The notes below the pieces were generated by a model. That model saw only the letters and a program-made list of their open reading frames with translations, searched no databases and was not told the DNA's origin. A stretch of DNA of 64,000 nt, taken from the NCBI GenBank assembly GCA_033032175.1, contig CM065309.1, positions 3,844,001 through 3,908,000 of the forward strand, in the 5' to 3' direction. Position 1 is the stretch's first letter. Every line of letters begins with the position of its first letter. The DNA is from Saturnia japonica (Eukaryota; Arthropoda; Insecta; Lepidoptera; Saturniidae). The position numbers were made by a program, and so were the translations under genes. Of the stretch, positions 23,701-34,096 are shown piece after piece.

Positions 23701-26700
23701 TGTACAAAGACAGCCGATTTCTTAGTGTGAGACAACTGTTTATACTGCAAGTTGCTCTTAGAGAACATAGAAAGGTAGCCGTCTTACCGGAATACAGTGA
23801 AATGTCAGGACGTCGTGTATTCCGTGTGAGAGCTCCCTTGGTGGGCACGGCCTTTGCGCAAAGGTTTGCCCGTTCATTGGCCCCTATATTTACAATAACG
23901 TACAGAAGCTGTGTTCAATTAGAGACTGTTTGCTTTACGAAGCAAGAAGGAAATTTATCGGCTGTCTAGGTACCCTGACATATAACACAACTGAGGATGT
24001 ACTTACAATTCAAAAATAATTTTACATTTTACTTCTTCTCTGATTACTAAAACTATAAGTAATTTTCCATGATGGTTTTGGCTGTTGCATTTATATTGTG
24101 TGTTATTTTATTTATGATAATATGTATGTTGTATGTAATTATGTTTATGTAGTATAAAATATGTGTCTGTATTGCATACTATGTAATGGTATGGTATGTA
24201 GTATAATGAATAAGTAATGTGTAATGTAATGATTTGAGATGTTATTATGAGTAAGTATAATATGGTAACTCGTATGTAAGGTTCCCAAGAGACAGGCATG
24301 CCTAGTTTGGGGCCATTGTTAAAATTTAAGTTGTAATAAAAAAAAAAAAGATCTATAACGATAAAAAAAGGATGATGAAATGGCAATAATTAAATAAAAA
24401 TATTATGTTTATTTCTTTACCGATTCGAAGTCGTTATCTATCTATACTAATATTATAAAGCTGAAGAGTTGTTTTGTTTGTTTGTTTGGTTGAACACGCT
24501 AACCTCAAGAACTACTGGTTCGTATGGAGAAAATGTATCAGTGTTGAATAGCTCATTTATCGAGGAAGGCTATAGATTATATAACATCACGCTATGATCT
24601 ATAGGAGCGGAGCATCAATGAAAAATGTTGGTAAATCAGGCAAATTTTATTTCTTTTGAGAGCTTCTATTGCGTTCGTTGCGTAAATGGTTAAAGTTACG
24701 CAACAATCGTGTGATGGAATTGTTTCTCTTAAAAAGTTCTAAAAAAAAGTCCGCGATAGCATATGGCTCTCTTTAAAGGTTTACTCAATATGACCCTTTT
24801 TATGGTAATAAAATTTGTTCTAAAATAATGTATTATTTGCGAAGGTGTTTTTATATACATGGTATTAATCCTTATCGAAATAAATACGTTATTCATCACA
24901 AGTATTTAATTTTGAACTAAAATTGCCCTTTACATCATTTGATTTCAATGAATACCTTAGGAAATATCACAGTTTTAAAATAACTCCACAGCAAAATAAT
25001 AATCAAGTACCGCGCGTGCATTTTAGCGGAATGATGTGGGAGACGGGCGACACCTTGTAGTTGCCTACGACAATTGTTATTTGTCTCTGCATATGTCCCG
25101 CTCTCTCTCTTATGTGACGCAGAAGGAAGTTGCGCGGCTCAGCTAGTTAATAATATAGATAGATAAATTAGTATATCATAGACAAGTATTATAGCGCAAG
25201 ATATTGTTTATTTGAACGCGCTAATCTCTGGAACTACCAATCAGATATAAAAAATCTTTTTGAATTTTATAGCCTATATATTAAGGAAGGCTATATAGCT
25301 TCACGCTACAGCACTAAGGAGCGGAACAGTAACCGTCAAGCAAACTGACAAGTTGTAGAGAAGTATGGGAAGTTAGAACAATGATATAGACACACGGCCG
25401 CACGAGTGCGTTTCTCGAATACATTTAACACGGGTGAAAACGTGGGACATTATAATATTTAGAAAATTATATAAGCCGTATCTTGCATTTGACCCTTTTG
25501 TAATATTTACAAGTAACGCTGTCATATAGTATTTTAATATAATAAATATAATAATAACGTATACCTACCGTTCCTCTATAATTTAAACACTGGCATACAC
25601 CCAAATAATATAAATCACAACCACTTTCTGACTCACGGAATTTTGTTTGAAATTCACTGATTTATTGCAATGTATAAAGTAAAACTAACATTATATTCAC
25701 CATTTTAACACACTGACATTCCCTTATAATAAATTTTCTAGTTATAAATAATTTACTGCGTTTTCATACTAAGGTTTTAAAGTTTATATGTGAGTTTGAT
25801 TGATTGGTTAATAATATTCAACGCTTTTTTTAACGTTTCAAGTAGGTATTAGTTCAGTGTTTTATTGTGGGAATTACGGAAGATTGATGTACGTCTGTCC
25901 GTGAAATTAACCATCTGTATTATGGCGAGTCTTCTAAAGAGCTGTTCAGTCTAATTCCCTGCTAAAAGAGATCTCTGCGAAATTTATGAAGTAAGCCAAC
26001 CATCGATATTGCTTAAAAAATAAAAATACCATAAAGAAACTAACGCACTTACATTTTTTACTGGAACTGACGTCCTTAGTCAGGTTTCGAAATTGTAGTG
26101 AAATAAAAAATTGAATAATCAGATAGTGTAGAGTTTATTCAGTAAAGGCAAAATGTTGTTGGTATTTAATGTAAGCGGAATAATAATACGTGAAGCAAAA
26201 ACTTTCTACCCCTTTTTAAGCGTATTTATTGCGTGCACGGAAGACTGTGAGCTTTGGCTTGGTTAAAGTTTATATGGAGAAGGAGTGCAGAAAGCTAAAA
26301 TTTATCTTTAATATCTGTTGCTAATATATTAAATTAAATAAATTAATACTGCGAATACTAAACCGACTAGTACCATTGAACTTAGACCCCCCAAAATATT
26401 AACATTGTCACTCAATGAAAAGTGATATAATATTCATTGTTCAAATGTCAAACAGAAAATAATCTATGATTAAAAAGTCGTTGATTGAATTTCGATCATT
26501 GGGCGACCGCTAGTATTATTTGATACATGAAAAAAAAATCAAAATAATGACTATAATTTGTTAAACTGGAGTACTAACTTTCATTCAATATTTATTTAAG
26601 ACCCAAATGTCTTTAACTACAAGTTTATTTGTTCATATTTATTGCAAAATGTAGTTTTAGTAAAACATCGATTAACAAGCGATTAATCGATAGTAATTTA

Positions 26701-29700
26701 GACTATCAACCAACCGATAGTTGAAATAAAACAATCGCTTATTGATTTCTAACACATAATTTGGCGTAATATTGTAAAAACAAGGAAGATATCCGCGAAC
26801 GTCCTTTTTTAGCTCTTAACAAAGGTACGCAAGTTTCTGAATACTCGATGATCTTTTTTCCGCTGACTTCACAAACCATCGATTACTATCGATCGTCATT
26901 AACACTAGCAACAGGCTTGAATTTTATTCAGAGTTTTTCTTTAATATACAAGTTCAAAGGCCTATACCTAGGCGCAGTAGAGACGCGGGCGAGCACAGTA
27001 GAAAGTCTTTACACTGTACTTATTTTAGTAGACAAATGGCAATGCTATTTTGGCACGTATGCTATTTGTTTGTGTATAACACATCACTAATGGCACTTGG
27101 TAGAGTTGACAGATTTATTAACATGACAAGTGTTTATTTTGCTATATTTGACTCTATAATGTATCTCGGTTAAATATAGATCACTAGCTGATACCCGCGA
27201 CTTCGTCTGCGTGTTATTGGATAAACACCGACTGATTTCGGAACACGATAAATCGAAAAAATCATAGATGGGTTTATCATTATATGTATGGTGGTCGCGA
27301 TCTCTACCACCCTGCTCTATTACTTTATATACACCGGTTGATTTCGGAACATGACACACCAAAAAAATCTTAAATGGGTTTATCACTGTGTGTATTGTGG
27401 CCGCGATCCCTACCACCCCGCTATATTATAGTCTAAACACCAACTGTTGTCGGAGCACGATAAACCAAAAGAAAATCATAGATGGGTCTATTAATGTGTG
27501 TATGGTATTGTAATTATATGCCAATATGAATCTAATACATTCATTATCCGTCCCAATAAAACTTCAAAAATAATTAAAATCATCCCTCATTGCACCGACT
27601 TGCCGGAAGGTTTTCTTTTAAAAAACGTGAAACCCCTTTTATTTATTACCAAAAGCATAAATATGAATTTTTATATCCCTAATTTGCGACATGATGGGTT
27701 CTTTTTTTAACTTGGTTTTCCAACAGCAAAATTACATTTACAATTGTTATATTACAGATATAAAAGTACAGCCAATTATATGTTGTTCTAACTACATACA
27801 AACTTTCATCCCCTATTAACCTCCCTTAAAGTTTTATTTTCGTGATAAAATGTAGCTTATGATGCCCTTTAGAGTCTAATCTATCTCTATACGAAAATTC
27901 AACAAAATTGATTCAGCGGTTTAGGCGTTAAAACGTAACAGACAGACAGAGTTGCTTTATAATATTAGTATGGATAGCGCAGAAACAAATGCACTTGTCA
28001 ACGTTTAGATAAATACATATGTGTTTTATTTTCACACAATTAAAAAATACATGCAGCGCTCGATTTCACATAGTTTTAATAAGTTTTTGTCATTTCTCTT
28101 ATGTAATTATTGTTCTAAGAGTATACGTTATAATATATCGCTCATAAAATTCTACAATGACATAAAAGCCGAAATTGACATTTCGGTGTCATTAGTTCCT
28201 GTTACAAAAACTATTTAAGTATAGAAAAAATATCACAATTTTTCTTATAATCAATTCTAAACATTTAAATGTTTCTACTAAAAATTACTTAAACTTAATT
28301 ACGTCGTTGTTCTATTGGATGAGCGATATGTATATCTGCTTCTGTTCATACTATTATAAATGGTTAATAGTATATTACGTACCGAGGGAGAAAAGTAGGG
28401 CATTCACGCCCTCGCGTATGGTTGTCACCCGAGACGAAGGCGAGGGTGACAATCACGGGTGGGGATGTCATACTTTTCTCCCTAGGTGCGTTTACAACTT
28501 TTTTCTTAACCGGGATGAAAAAGTTTGTATATGTACTCTTTATATATAAACACGCAGTTGCTAGGTTACCGGGAGATAAAGTAAAGTATCACCGGGAGAG
28601 AATCGGGTACTTTTGTCCCGCGTGACAGGGAGTAAAAGTGAACTTTTCATCCCGGAGGAGAAAAAAATCATATAAAGCTTTGCCTATTTACAAAAAAAGA
28701 AAAAACACAGTCACCTGTCCCCAAAATAGTAATTATGTATAATGGCAAGTGTGCTTAAAATTTGTATATTTATTTGTAAAGTTATATCAGGTACAGGATA
28801 AGTAAATATAATAATATTAATTTGTTGTTTTATTAGATTTTCATGAATTATTTTGTATCATTTGTTCTTGCTTTCATTATTTTCATACCATATAATTTGT
28901 TCCTAAGTGCATAAGTATTCATAATTTAGATTAGCAAGCACACAATAAATGGACAGATGATTTATTTAATGTTTTCTACTATTAGTAAGTCTCTTATATG
29001 TTCTTCAATGATAATTAAAATAATAAATCAATTATCAGTTATACATTTTTGTTGACAGTAAGTTATCATAACAAAAACTATAATAACACAAGTGACCTCA
29101 AGAGACTATGATGTAATAATGTCTGATGTATTGACTGGCTGCTCACAACTATATTAGTAATGTTAAAATGTTATAATCTATTCAAACAACTGTAAAACAT
29201 TATAACAATGTAAACATTAATCTACATATACCAATATTATAAAGCGGAAAGATTTGTTTTTTTTTTTTTGTTTGATTTTTTGTTTGTAATGGATAAACTC
29301 AAAAACTACTGGACCGATTTTAAAAATTCTTTCGCTAAAAGCTACAATATCAGCGGGTAGGCTATATTACAATTTGAAAAATTAATTTATTCCTCATTAA
29401 AATGTCGATAGTTTTACACAAAGTATAAAAAATTGCCTACACGGGTGCATTAGTGATGTTTGTCGTATAAAATTAACACGGGTGAAACACTGATATTTTT
29501 GAAAAATACAATTCATTTCAGTAATTGAATTTGCATGTTACTTAATAAGTGATAAGTAAAAATAGTTAAATAAGTTATTTTCACTCAGGGCCATAGTCAG
29601 GAAAGGCCTTTGGAGATTAGAACACACTACCAAAAATACTTATAATATAAATTGTTAATCACAATTTACTAAATTAGTTATCAACCCCTTCCCCATCATA

Positions 29701-32700
29701 GCTTAACGACGGTCTAGTTTCCACTAACCTGTATAGTGTATTAAAAGCCTTGCGGCATCCCCCAGTGTTGCACGTAAAAGGTTTTGCTTTGGTGTGGGCT
29801 CGAACATGAATTTTTAGACTGTATGAAGTGAGAAATGCTTTTTCACATGATTGCATTGGACATTTGAACCTGTATTCACCTGTAAAGGCCAATTTACTGT
29901 TACAAGTTTTACAACTATTACAACAACTTAAAATTCTTACAATAATTGTAAGAATTTCAATGATTTAGTATCCTAAAGATATCAACACTCTTTCCTTATA
30001 AAAATATTGCACATTTTTTTAAGATTTTTTTTTCTACTAAGTACACTGTAGTTATGTAGTTCAATGGGTATTGAATCGGTATTAATTTGAGGTTTTTTCT
30101 TCAGGTGTATTGTATAAATCAGGGATACTGTAAAACAAGTTATGTCACTGTGAACTGATTTTACAGCAGAGAGAAAAAAGTTTTTTTAACAATTCACTAA
30201 TTGTGTAAATTATTAACTAGTGAAATACATTTAGTGTTATACTAATCAATCTCAAATGTAGATGTAATATGCAAATGACTATACATAATACATATAACAT
30301 TTTGTAATTAATAATCTTTTGAAATAGAATAGTAATACTCTTGTATACAAGATGAAAGATTTGGTTTATATAAATAACTAGCTGTGCCCGTAGCTTCGCT
30401 CACGTGGACTACAGAATGCCCGCGCAAATGTTGCTCCCCCCTTCCCGGCAATTTAAAGACAAAAATGCTTATTGTGGGCGCTCCTTAGAAGATAGATGTA
30501 TGCTTTCCCGGACTTTTTTGTAGGTCTTTTTAATGCCTATGATTATGTAGCACATTAATTTGCTATATATCTTATGGTTTACTCAGCATAAGCCATTTAA
30601 GCGCTCGAATTGATTCACCACTACCATTTTTCATTTATTTGTGCGGAATCCTAATTCTTTTTGTAAAATAAAAGTAGCTTAAGTTAGTTCCTATATCATT
30701 AGCTATCTATCAGTGAAAGTCCCGTCAAAATCGGTCCAACCGTTTCGGAGATTACCCGAAACAAACAGACAGAGAGGTAGAAAGATAGACAACATTTTTT
30801 AAAATGGGCTTTCTGTTATAGGTATTGTGTATACTTTCATATGCATTTAGTCAAAAACTGTTATTTTGACATTACAAACAGACACTTCAATTTTATTAAT
30901 TGTATAGAGGACGTAATTGTGCAAGGGGTCAGTTCCCCCCCATAAAGGGTGTGGGTAAGCTGATTGTGGCTATTTTTACCAAACAACTTAAAACATTTTA
31001 AACACAGAAGGCAATGCTTCAGTGAGGTATGCATAATATTAGCTTTCTTACGGGGAGGAGCCCACTAGAACAATTCCTGGCTACATCTCTGAAATACTGA
31101 TTAACAATGACGTCAAAGTATTTTATTTTTATGTAAGTAAAAATACCTTTATGAGTTTTCATGTGTGTCCGTAAATTTCCAACCGTACTGTATGTTCTTT
31201 CGCATCCGTCATATTCACATTTGTATCGTGCGCTGTTATCCTCAACTTTCCTTTGATTCTTATCCATGTTAGCTTTCGGTATATCAATGTTAATCTTGGG
31301 CATATCCGATGTGTCATTGTGCCTGAAGGAAATTATCATCGTTGTACAAATAAACTTGAGTTATAAGAATGCGATGACAATAAGAGACCTTATGCAGGAA
31401 TTCTCTGATCGATATTTTAAACATTTCTATTTTATTGAACACTTTATTTAATTTTATTTTTATACTACTACAGTGGAAAACAAGCTTTCGGCCTGCCACT
31501 TATAAGTGTATAGCCCACAGCCATCCATAGTCATTGCCTATGGGCACTTGTACCACCAGAGGTATCACATCACTAGCATGTTTTAGCATGTCAATCATTT
31601 AAATATTTAATAATTGGGTGATCAAGCTTTGCTTCATGTCATTAAACTTGGAATATAAAACATTATATAAATACAAAATTTCATCCTAATTGTTGAAGCC
31701 ATTTTGGAGTAACCAATTACACATGTATTATCATCATAATCTCACCAAATTATAAGTTGCAATGTGGCCTAAGATGGTAATATGTTAAGCCTATGGGGAA
31801 ACAAGCCCTTGAGTACAACCACCGGGACACACCTATAAGTGCTTGGTATTTGGTAACAGATTTTCAACTTGAAAGTGGTAAAGCTACAGGATTCATAACC
31901 TAGAGTGTGGCAGCTATCATAGAATCGTCATATTTAGACTAGAAGTACCAGAACTATCGTACTTTACAACTTCCAAAGGAAAACTTTGAACAAAATTACA
32001 AAATTACAGGCCTTACTATATCTCCCGTCCCACAGTATGACTATTTTTGGCTCCCTTATTCTGTTGTCCTTTCTGAATGACTATTTTTAGGAATTCTTAG
32101 AATTTTCATATTATCGCATGATAATCATCATATGGGGTATCCAATTGTTTTACATGTAGATATTATTGTATGGTTGTAAACCCTGTAAAGCTAACTAAGG
32201 GGACATAGAATATGTCATAGCACATCACTATAGTTTGATTACAATGTTTTCCTAAACCAAAAGGTCAGACCCATTACAGGATTCGAACCAAACGAAGTTA
32301 ATCAATGTGGTGATCAAAAATGTTACTACCTTACCAATCCCACTTAATGTTATTTAATTTGAAGCAACAAACAACGAAACTACTTTGAATGATCAATAAA
32401 GCACCCGTTCTTACAATTAATGCTTTCTATGTGTTTGTTAGTTATGCATGCAGTGTAATACGTAAAATAAATATCCTTTAGGGTTAATAACCAATAAAAA
32501 ACACTGAATAACTGCTTTTGAATTTTGTAGTGTTATCTGAGGTCCATGTAAGTAAAAGTTGGTTGTTAATGGGAATAAATAAGAAAATTTGCAGGTTAAG
32601 TAATTTTGTGTTTTTGTTAATTTATAGAAGCTTCATCTAATATCTGATAGAAAGCTAAAATGAGGTGAAGATGTTGATACATTTATTAAATTAATATTAA

Positions 32701-33510
32701 TTTAAGTTATCTTTGTAAAGGAATGTATATAATGTCATCAGAATGCAAAAGTAAACTAGCCCCCTACAATTCTTCTGTAATTACTTTATTAAGATTATTG
32801 TTAATATTATATGCGAATACATATGCAATACTATATGAATTGTATTCTGCTTTATAATGTTATTGAAAGCATTCATGTATTATTTTTAACTTATTTACGT
32901 CTGATACAGAAATTATATTAAAAATGTTACCAAATTAAAACAGTAATTAGATAGTTCAGCATTAATATACCTTTTAGTCGCCCCTCGTGATAACACTCAT
33001 TGGAGAAAACAAAATTAGGATATTCATTATTCGCATCACATCGTGATGGTAATATACCAAAATAGAATGCCCAAAAACGATACTTCAAGATAAAGAGACC
33101 TCATATATACAATAGTATGAGTGTGAGCGAGACACATTACTATTGACAAACAGCTGATTGGATAATTGTTTCACATCGAGAAAAAATACAATAACGGGAT
33201 GAACTATGAATTAATTTTAAATTATAATTTATTATGAAGCACTGACAATCGAAACTCACGATGATAATCCCTCCTGGTCCTCTATAAATTCTTCCTTCCG
33301 GGTTTCTACGTATTTCGACGTCACGCTAACTTCTTCATCACTTTTAAATAAGTCAAACAAATCAGGTTCCACAAAATTCTTATCTATGTCATCCAAGTCT
33401 ATTTCTTCTTTTATAAAATTTATATTTACTTTACTTTTTTTGTTCAACAATTTAAAACCATTTTTTGAGGAGCTACCAAATTGATTACTGTCACCGGGCC
33501 ATGCCGCCAT
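12999..33510 (-). CDS. MTF-1: Metal regulatory transcription factor 1 (MTF-1)
   Basis: Metal-sensing nuclear activator that binds metal-response elements and induces metallothioneins and metal-handling genes. Six coding exons on the minus strand: 33260-33510, 31147-31322, 29729-29879, 17397-17528, 14829-14991, 12999-14474; together 2349 bases, 782 residues, close to fly MTF-1. Phases match at every junction. The start is MAAWPGDSN; an upstream in-frame ATG would add a hydrophobic run unlike the family. An acidic N-terminus is followed by six C2H2 fingers (about residues 117-289), the MTF-1 number and spacing. The C-terminal half is acidic and Ser/Thr-rich, with two cysteine clusters (611-628, 645-663) and a third Cys-rich stretch (719-749). 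Intron 3 is 12.2 kb and full of mobile elements. The fifth donor (CAG|GTCGAA) is weak. Confidence 0.93.
14829..14991 (-). CDS. MTF-1: MTF-1 exon 5: zinc fingers 5 and 6
   Basis: Codes [20 protein letters not shown] and [19 protein letters not shown], both complete C2H2 fingers. Opens after TTTTCACAG and completes a Lys codon begun in exon 4. Ends at CAG|GTCGAA, a poor donor beyond the GT, but its phase (0) fits the next exon exactly and no better GT lies after the last finger His. Confidence 0.85.
15352..15617 (-). mobile_element. tRNA-derived SINE (family A)
   Basis: The fuller of two family A copies, antisense here and so in the same orientation as MTF-1. On the minus strand it has CGCCTAGTGGTCGTAAGCGC (A box) and GGGTTCGATTCCCC (B box), then the shared body, and ends in a (TATG)-type microsatellite tail seen on the plus strand as TACATACATACATACC. 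Located in MTF-1 intron 4. Confidence 0.8.
15618..15999. other. MTF-1 intron 4 segment, nothing identified
   Basis: AT-rich intronic sequence between two repeats, with no exon or element recognised. Confidence 0.4.
16000..16541 (+). repeat. Repeat family C, near full-length
   Basis: One of the best copies: begins AAGCTGTGCCCGCGGCTG, contains TGGTTTACTCAGCATAAGCC, ACCGTTTCGGAGATTACCCG and ACAGACAGACAGACAAAA, and ends TTTTATTAATTGTATAGAT. Length about 540. No ORF. In MTF-1 intron 4, opposite to the gene's direction. Confidence 0.65.
16557..16579. repeat. (AAAT)n microsatellite
   Basis: Four to five tandem TAAA units followed by an interrupted unit, directly after repeat family C. Confidence 0.6.
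16866..16925 (+). mobile_element. RTE-like LINE 3' fragment
   Basis: Shares CTGTGCTGACCC...GGTGTGGGATAAGG...AAGAAGAAG with the end of the longer remnant at 48438-48842. Too short for more. Confidence 0.4.
17112..17325 (+). repeat. Interspersed repeat family G
   Basis: Starts ACCGATTTCAA, contains TCGAATGTA and TTTGTTTATGAACC, and ends near AAGATACACAAGGGAAC. The inverted copy at 43185-43390 shows the same blocks, and partial copies lie at 1756-1850 and 50262-50340. Confidence 0.5.
17397..17528 (-). CDS. MTF-1: MTF-1 exon 4: end of finger 3 and finger 4
   Basis: Opens after TTCCAG and completes an Arg codon from exon 3. Supplies [11 protein letters not shown] (His pair of finger 3) and [19 protein letters not shown] (finger 4), then TQERPY into the next exon. 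Donor AA|GTGAGT is strong. It lies about 150 bases from the AC microsatellite that received the R1-clade element. Confidence 0.9.
17677..17706. repeat. (AC)n microsatellite, left of retrotransposon
   Basis: Fifteen AC units directly abutting the 5' end of the element at 17707. Together with the (AC)9 run at its 3' end it shows that the element sits inside one AC microsatellite. Confidence 0.9.
17707..20876 (+). mobile_element. Broken R1-clade non-LTR retrotransposon in an AC repeat
   Basis: An endonuclease/reverse transcriptase ORF split by mutations. Apurinic-type endonuclease (17710-18309) is complete: LNLN, ISEPY, AGDFNSW, SIVDL and SDHYA motifs. In-frame stops follow at 18307 and 18367; frameshifts occur near 18660, 19530 and 19885. 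The RT part keeps [30 protein letters not shown] and [11 protein letters not shown]-terminal zinc knuckle (CPSCPG...H..FTC) ends at TAG 20700. The 3' UTR has GAGTCCGACATACCC and a short A run. Insertion inside (AC)n is what is known for Mino-type elements of the R1 clade (Waldo uses ACAY repeats). ORF1 is missing: the 5' end lies 3 bases before the ORF2 ATG. It is antisense to MTF-1, in intron 3. Not capable of autonomous movement. Confidence 0.88.
20877..20894. repeat. (AC)n microsatellite, right of retrotransposon
   Basis: Nine AC units directly after the A tail of the R1-clade element; the other half of the split target. Confidence 0.9.
20895..21372. other. MTF-1 intron 3 segment, nothing identified
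   Basis: AT-rich sequence without recognisable exon or bounded repeat. Confidence 0.35.
21373..21527 (+). repeat. Repeat family C, 3' part only
   Basis: Has CCGGAACAAACAGACAGACA through TTTATTAATTGTAAAGAT, the last third of the family. The 5' part is absent. Confidence 0.5.
21745..21896 (-). repeat. Repeat with internal diverged unit (related to 27.2 kb array)
   Basis: Contains CACCGGTTGATCCCAGAAC and TATGTATGGTGATCGC blocks like the units at 27225-27510, so it is a further copy of that family. It is cut on the right by the inverted-repeat element at 21897. Strand is nominal. Confidence 0.4.
21897..22427. mobile_element. MITE-like element with GC-rich terminal inverted repeats
   Basis: The left arm (21899-22020) begins with GCGCCGCCGACGCGCCGCC-type sequence and continues ATTGCCATATTACTGTACC...ATTGCTAGCCACGAA. 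The right arm (about 22325-22427) is its reverse complement with some mismatches (ATTTGCCATATAATTGTACA...ATTGCTATCCACGAA). About 530 bases long, AT-rich centre, no ORF. This is the structure of a non-autonomous DNA transposon. No clear target-site duplication was found, so the superfamily is open. Confidence 0.65.
22428..23237. other. MTF-1 intron 3 segment, nothing identified
   Basis: AT-rich intronic DNA with no recognised exon or bounded repeat. Confidence 0.35.
23238..23515 (+). mobile_element. tRNA-derived SINE (family B), near complete
   Basis: ATGGCTCAGTGGTAGCGTG and GTGAGTTCGAATACCTGC give the A and B boxes; the body is complete to GGGCCACATCGTCAC. It directly abuts the LINE remnant that follows. 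Confidence 0.8.
23524..24351 (+). mobile_element. 5'-truncated non-LTR retrotransposon remnant
   Basis: Codes the C-terminal end of a reverse transcriptase protein of the Jockey/CR1 kind: [15 protein letters not shown], then after frameshifts [23 protein letters not shown] and, in another frame, [19 protein letters not shown] up to TAA at about 24019. An AT/TG-rich 3' UTR follows and ends in a poly(A) run at 24338-24350 after AATAAA-like sequence. The catalytic RT core is absent. In MTF-1 intron 3, antisense to the gene. Confidence 0.7.
24440..25150 (-). repeat. Interspersed repeat family E
   Basis: On the minus strand it runs from CTAGCTGAGCCGCGCAAC to a tail TATAATATTAGTATAGATA. The middle (AAGGTGTTTTTAT, CATCATTTGATTTCAATG, GTACCGCGCGTGCA) matches 55912-56250 in inverted orientation. 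A diverged piece of the same 3' end lies at 25170-25420. No ORF; probably LINE-derived. Confidence 0.5.
25421..26211. other. MTF-1 intron 3 segment, nothing identified
   Basis: AT-rich intronic DNA with no exon or bounded repeat recognised. Confidence 0.35.
26212..26515 (-). repeat. Interspersed repeat family F
   Basis: Inverted copy of 3528-3855; shares TTGCGTGCACGGAAGACTG, GTACCATTGAACTTAGACCC and an 'actagcggtcgccc' end on the minus strand. Confidence 0.55.
27191..27975 (+). repeat. LINE-like repeat with internal tandem units
   Basis: Starts ACTAGCTGATACCCGCGAC and ends ACAGACAGACAGAG...TTATAATATTAGTATGGAT. Positions 27225-27510 hold three diverged tandem units of about 100 bases, each with (A/G)CACCGRTTGATTTCGGAACA-like sequence, an 'atgggtttatca' block and 'tatggtggtcgcgatc'. 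The part after 27510 matches 56620-56830. Located in MTF-1 intron 3. Confidence 0.55.
28380..28660. repeat. Foldback-type nested inverted repeat
   Basis: Arms of about 45-50 bases (28380-28430 and 28442-28486) pair: CGAGGGAGAAAAGTA with TACTTTTCTCCCTAGG, and GGTTGTCACCC with GGGTGACAATC. A second pair lies outside it, GGGATGAAAAAGTT (about 28510) with AACTTTTCATCCC (about 28640). No ORF. Looks like a hairpin-forming non-autonomous element. Confidence 0.55.
29225..29490 (+). repeat. LINE-like 3' repeat fragment
   Basis: CCAATATTATAAAGCGG, a T-rich run and CTCAAAAACTACTGGACCGAT are typical of the 'tail' repeats seen at 24440 and 25190. Boundaries are uncertain. Confidence 0.35.
29729..29879 (-). 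CDS. MTF-1: MTF-1 exon 3: finger 2 and start of finger 3
   Basis: Opens after TTTACAG, completing a Gly codon. Codes [19 protein letters not shown] (finger 2) and [14 protein letters not shown] (first half of finger 3), then leaves in phase 2 at AG|GTTAGT. The finger 3 His pair is supplied by exon 4, 12 kb away. Confidence 0.9.
30379..30907 (+). repeat. Repeat family C, near full-length
   Basis: AGCTGTGCCCGTAGCTTCGC at the start, TTTTATTAATTGTATAGA at the end, about 530 bases with the same internal blocks as 16000-16541. In MTF-1 intron 2. Confidence 0.65.
31147..31322 (-). CDS. MTF-1: MTF-1 exon 2: linker and finger 1
   Basis: Opens after TTCCTTCAG, completing a Ser codon. A polar linker ([20 protein letters not shown]) precedes [19 protein letters not shown], the first C2H2 finger. 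Leaves in phase 1 at AAAG|GTATTT. Confidence 0.9.
31735..31920 (-). mobile_element. SINE family B, partial copy
   Basis: Minus-strand match to the SINE body: TGGCCTAAGATGGTAATA, the 'cacacctataagtg' block and ACAGATTTTCAACTTGA. The tRNA-like head is absent. In MTF-1 intron 1. Confidence 0.6.
31921..33255. other. MTF-1 intron 1, rest, nothing identified
   Basis: AT-rich intronic sequence. One tRNA-like phrase (CAGGATTCGAACC near 32278-32291, on the minus strand a B-box-like GGTTCGAATCC) suggests a relic SINE head, not a tRNA gene. Confidence 0.35.
33260..33510 (-). CDS. MTF-1: MTF-1 first coding exon
   Basis: ATG at 33510-33508 in a good context (ACAATGGCGG). Codes 83 residues plus two bases: a basic patch ([12 protein letters not shown]) then a strongly acidic stretch ([23 protein letters not shown]). 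Donor TC|GTGAGT. Confidence 0.85.
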
Positions 33511-33621
33511 TGTAACTTTGTAAATAAGCCTAAGCAATATTGCCAATCTAGGAAACAGAATTACCGTGACCAACTTCATGGGTTGTTTTGTGCCAAATAT
33601 GTAGGTAGGTCTACGTTGTTC

Positions 33622-34096
33622 ATTTAGTATAAATAAATGAAATTGAAATGTCTGTTTGTAATGTCAAAATAACACCTTTTACTAAGTGCACATCAAAGTA
33701 TATACGGTACTCCGGTATCGGTACGGTTCGGGTAATCTCCGAAGCAGTTGGACAGATTTTGAGAGGACTTTCACTGCTAGATAGCTGATGATATAAGTAG
33801 AAACTAATTTTACTAGAAAAAGCATTAAGGTTACGCGCCAATAAAAATCAATTCGAAAAAACCTCGATTTTGGGGTGCTTAAATGGCTTACGCTGAGTAA
33901 ACTTTAAGAGATATATTATATCTTCAAAAGACCCACAAAAACGTCAGGAAGAACACATGTCTATATTCTAAAGCTCACATATAATAAGCATTTTTGTCTT
34001 TAAAATAACTGAGAGAAGGGGTAGCATAATTCGCCCTTGTACCCAATCGACGACATTATGTAGTACACGTGAGTACCGTAGTGGGCACAGCTAGTT
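33622..34096 (-). repeat. Repeat family C copy between two genes
   Basis: Minus-strand copy just upstream of MTF-1; shares GAAATTGAAATGTCTGTTTG at one end and GGGCACAGCTAGT at the other. The internal part is diverged. Confidence 0.5.

Noticed and set aside
24108..24386. 92-codon minus-strand ORF rich in Tyr, His and Ile
   Set aside because: Low-complexity shadow of the AT/TG-rich 3' UTR and poly(A) tail of the LINE remnant.
33511..33579. Upstream in-frame ATG for MTF-1
   Set aside because: Would add 23 mostly hydrophobic residues before MAAWPG, which does not suit a nuclear factor; the inner ATG has the better context.
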